Source of the DNA: Fibrobacterota bacterium
Lineage (GTDB): Bacteria; Fibrobacterota; Chitinivibrionia; Chitinivibrionales; Chitinispirillaceae
Direction: 5' to 3'
Assembly (NCBI GenBank): GCA_023459055.1
Contig: JAEWVR010000012.1
Span: 23,897 to 87,896 of the forward strand
DNA length: 64,000 nt
The notes under the pieces: generated by a model
What the model saw: only the letters and a program-made list of their open reading frames with translations
Told to the model about the DNA's origin: nothing
Databases searched by the model: none
Translations under genes and position numbers: made by a program
Part shown: positions 63,673 through 64,000 of the stretch, piece by piece
Layout of the letters: every line of letters starts with the position of its first letter
Position numbering within the stretch: the first letter of the stretch is position 1

Positions 63673-63932
63673 CAGGAGTTGATAAGCGACTCAATTTTTT
63701 TTCTGCTTTTCCAGGCTTTAATCTGTTTTTCCCTACTGGCAGCCTCGCTTCGGGTAGGAAAATCAGCTTCATAATAAACGAGTTGCCATGGGCCATTTTT
63801 GCTGCAGAACTTACTGCTGTTAGCAGAATTGTCATTGTGTTCACCTAGCCGTCGCTGAATGTCATTGGTATGCCCAACGTAATACTTGTCAGCAGTGCTG
63901 CTATACAGAATATAAACAAAAAAAGTATCCAT
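63636..63932 (-). CDS. GIY-YIG family small endonuclease
   Basis: A 98-residue single-domain GIY-YIG nuclease of the UvrC/homing-like family. It has VYILYSSTADKYYVGHT (GIY-YIG strands), RRLGEHN, and the helix SREKQIKAWKSRKKIESLI. Its C-terminal ten or so residues and stop codon are encoded by the tRNA-like sequence at 63601-63672. That is compatible with insertion of a nuclease gene into a tRNA. No ribosome-binding site is strong. The nuclease function is inferred from the family. Confidence 0.82.
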   Translation of the reverse strand: MDTFFVYILYSSTADKYYVGHTNDIQRRLGEHNDNSANSSKFCSKNGPWQLVYYEADFPTRSEAASREKQIKAWKSRKKIESLINSCRSVGIPILNRD

Positions 63933-63960
63933 AAGCTTATAACAAATCGGGTAAAAAAGA

Positions 63961-63993
63961 AAAGCTTATAATACAAACTGCATTATAAGCTTT
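63961..63993. repeat. 12-bp inverted repeat upstream of the GIY-YIG gene
   Basis: AAAGCTTATAAT (63961-63972) and ATTATAAGCTTT (63982-63993) are perfect inverse complements with a nine-base loop. A third copy of the core ATAAGCTTATAA lies at 63931-63942, overlapping the GIY-YIG start. It could be a terminator of an upstream gene, an operator or the element end. Confidence 0.65.
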
Positions 63994-64000
63994 ATTATTA

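Overview
The window looks like the chromosome of an anaerobic, diderm, nitrogen-fixing bacterium of moderate-to-low GC. Outer-membrane biology is indicated by an Mla/MCE lipid-transport operon, an MsbA-type exporter, lipoproteins and a predicted beta-barrel. The nif operon has the order H-I1-I2-D-K-E-N, and the NifD carries the insertion typical of anaerobe-type enzymes. A secreted protein ends in a T9SS-like C-terminal domain. Together with archaeal-type phosphoglycerate-mutase and cyclic-di-AMP enzymes, this fits the Fibrobacterota/Chlorobiota/Bacteroidota neighbourhood (a Chitinispirillum-like lineage is my best guess). No rRNA is present to confirm the taxonomy.

Layout. 1-9850 (minus strand) is the molybdenum nitrogenase island. 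nifH-nifI1-nifI2-nifD-nifK-nifE-nifN and a [2Fe-2S] ferredoxin form one unit, and nifB (cut by the left edge) forms a second unit. Each unit has its own near-consensus sigma-54 promoter of the same form, and rpoN itself lies at 46.7-48.1 kb. 10-19 kb carries a CHASE2-adenylate cyclase with an unlisted 55-residue membrane protein downstream, a GH30 glycosidase, a CDP-alcohol phosphatidyltransferase, an MsbA-like exporter, a coiled-coil zinc-ribbon protein and a CAU-decoding tRNA. 19-28 kb (minus) holds a large GH106-like protein, a SLOG protein, yjbQ, pgi, a three-domain diadenylate cyclase, a PlsB-like acyltransferase and a duplicated zinc-finger protein. 28.8-34.2 kb (plus) is an MCE operon (STAS-MlaE, MlaF, MlaD, lipoprotein, predicted outer-membrane barrel). 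34-39 kb has polysaccharide genes. 39-43 kb is a threonine operon (hom, thrC and an ApgM-type candidate homoserine kinase). 43.5-48 kb is an rpoN-lipA-hpf-mce-ptsH cluster. 48-64 kb holds a secreted protein, a CorA variant, lgt, comF, a STAS protein with two Cys-rich modules, tRNA-Leu, tig-clpP-clpX, purM, a DUF4143 ATPase behind a long perfect inverted repeat, ahcY/lysR, and a GIY-YIG gene running into a tRNA-Gln remnant.

Most notable items: (i) a diadenylate cyclase with a PTS EIIA-like domain whose phospho-histidine position is glutamine, followed by a pyruvate-kinase-C-like domain; (ii) a predicted outer-membrane barrel closing the MCE operon; (iii) matched sigma-54 promoters on the two nif units; (iv) a CorA homologue with SMN in place of GMN; (v) several palindromic or tandem intergenic repeats. 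I see no CRISPR array, prophage, insertion sequence or secondary-metabolite cluster.
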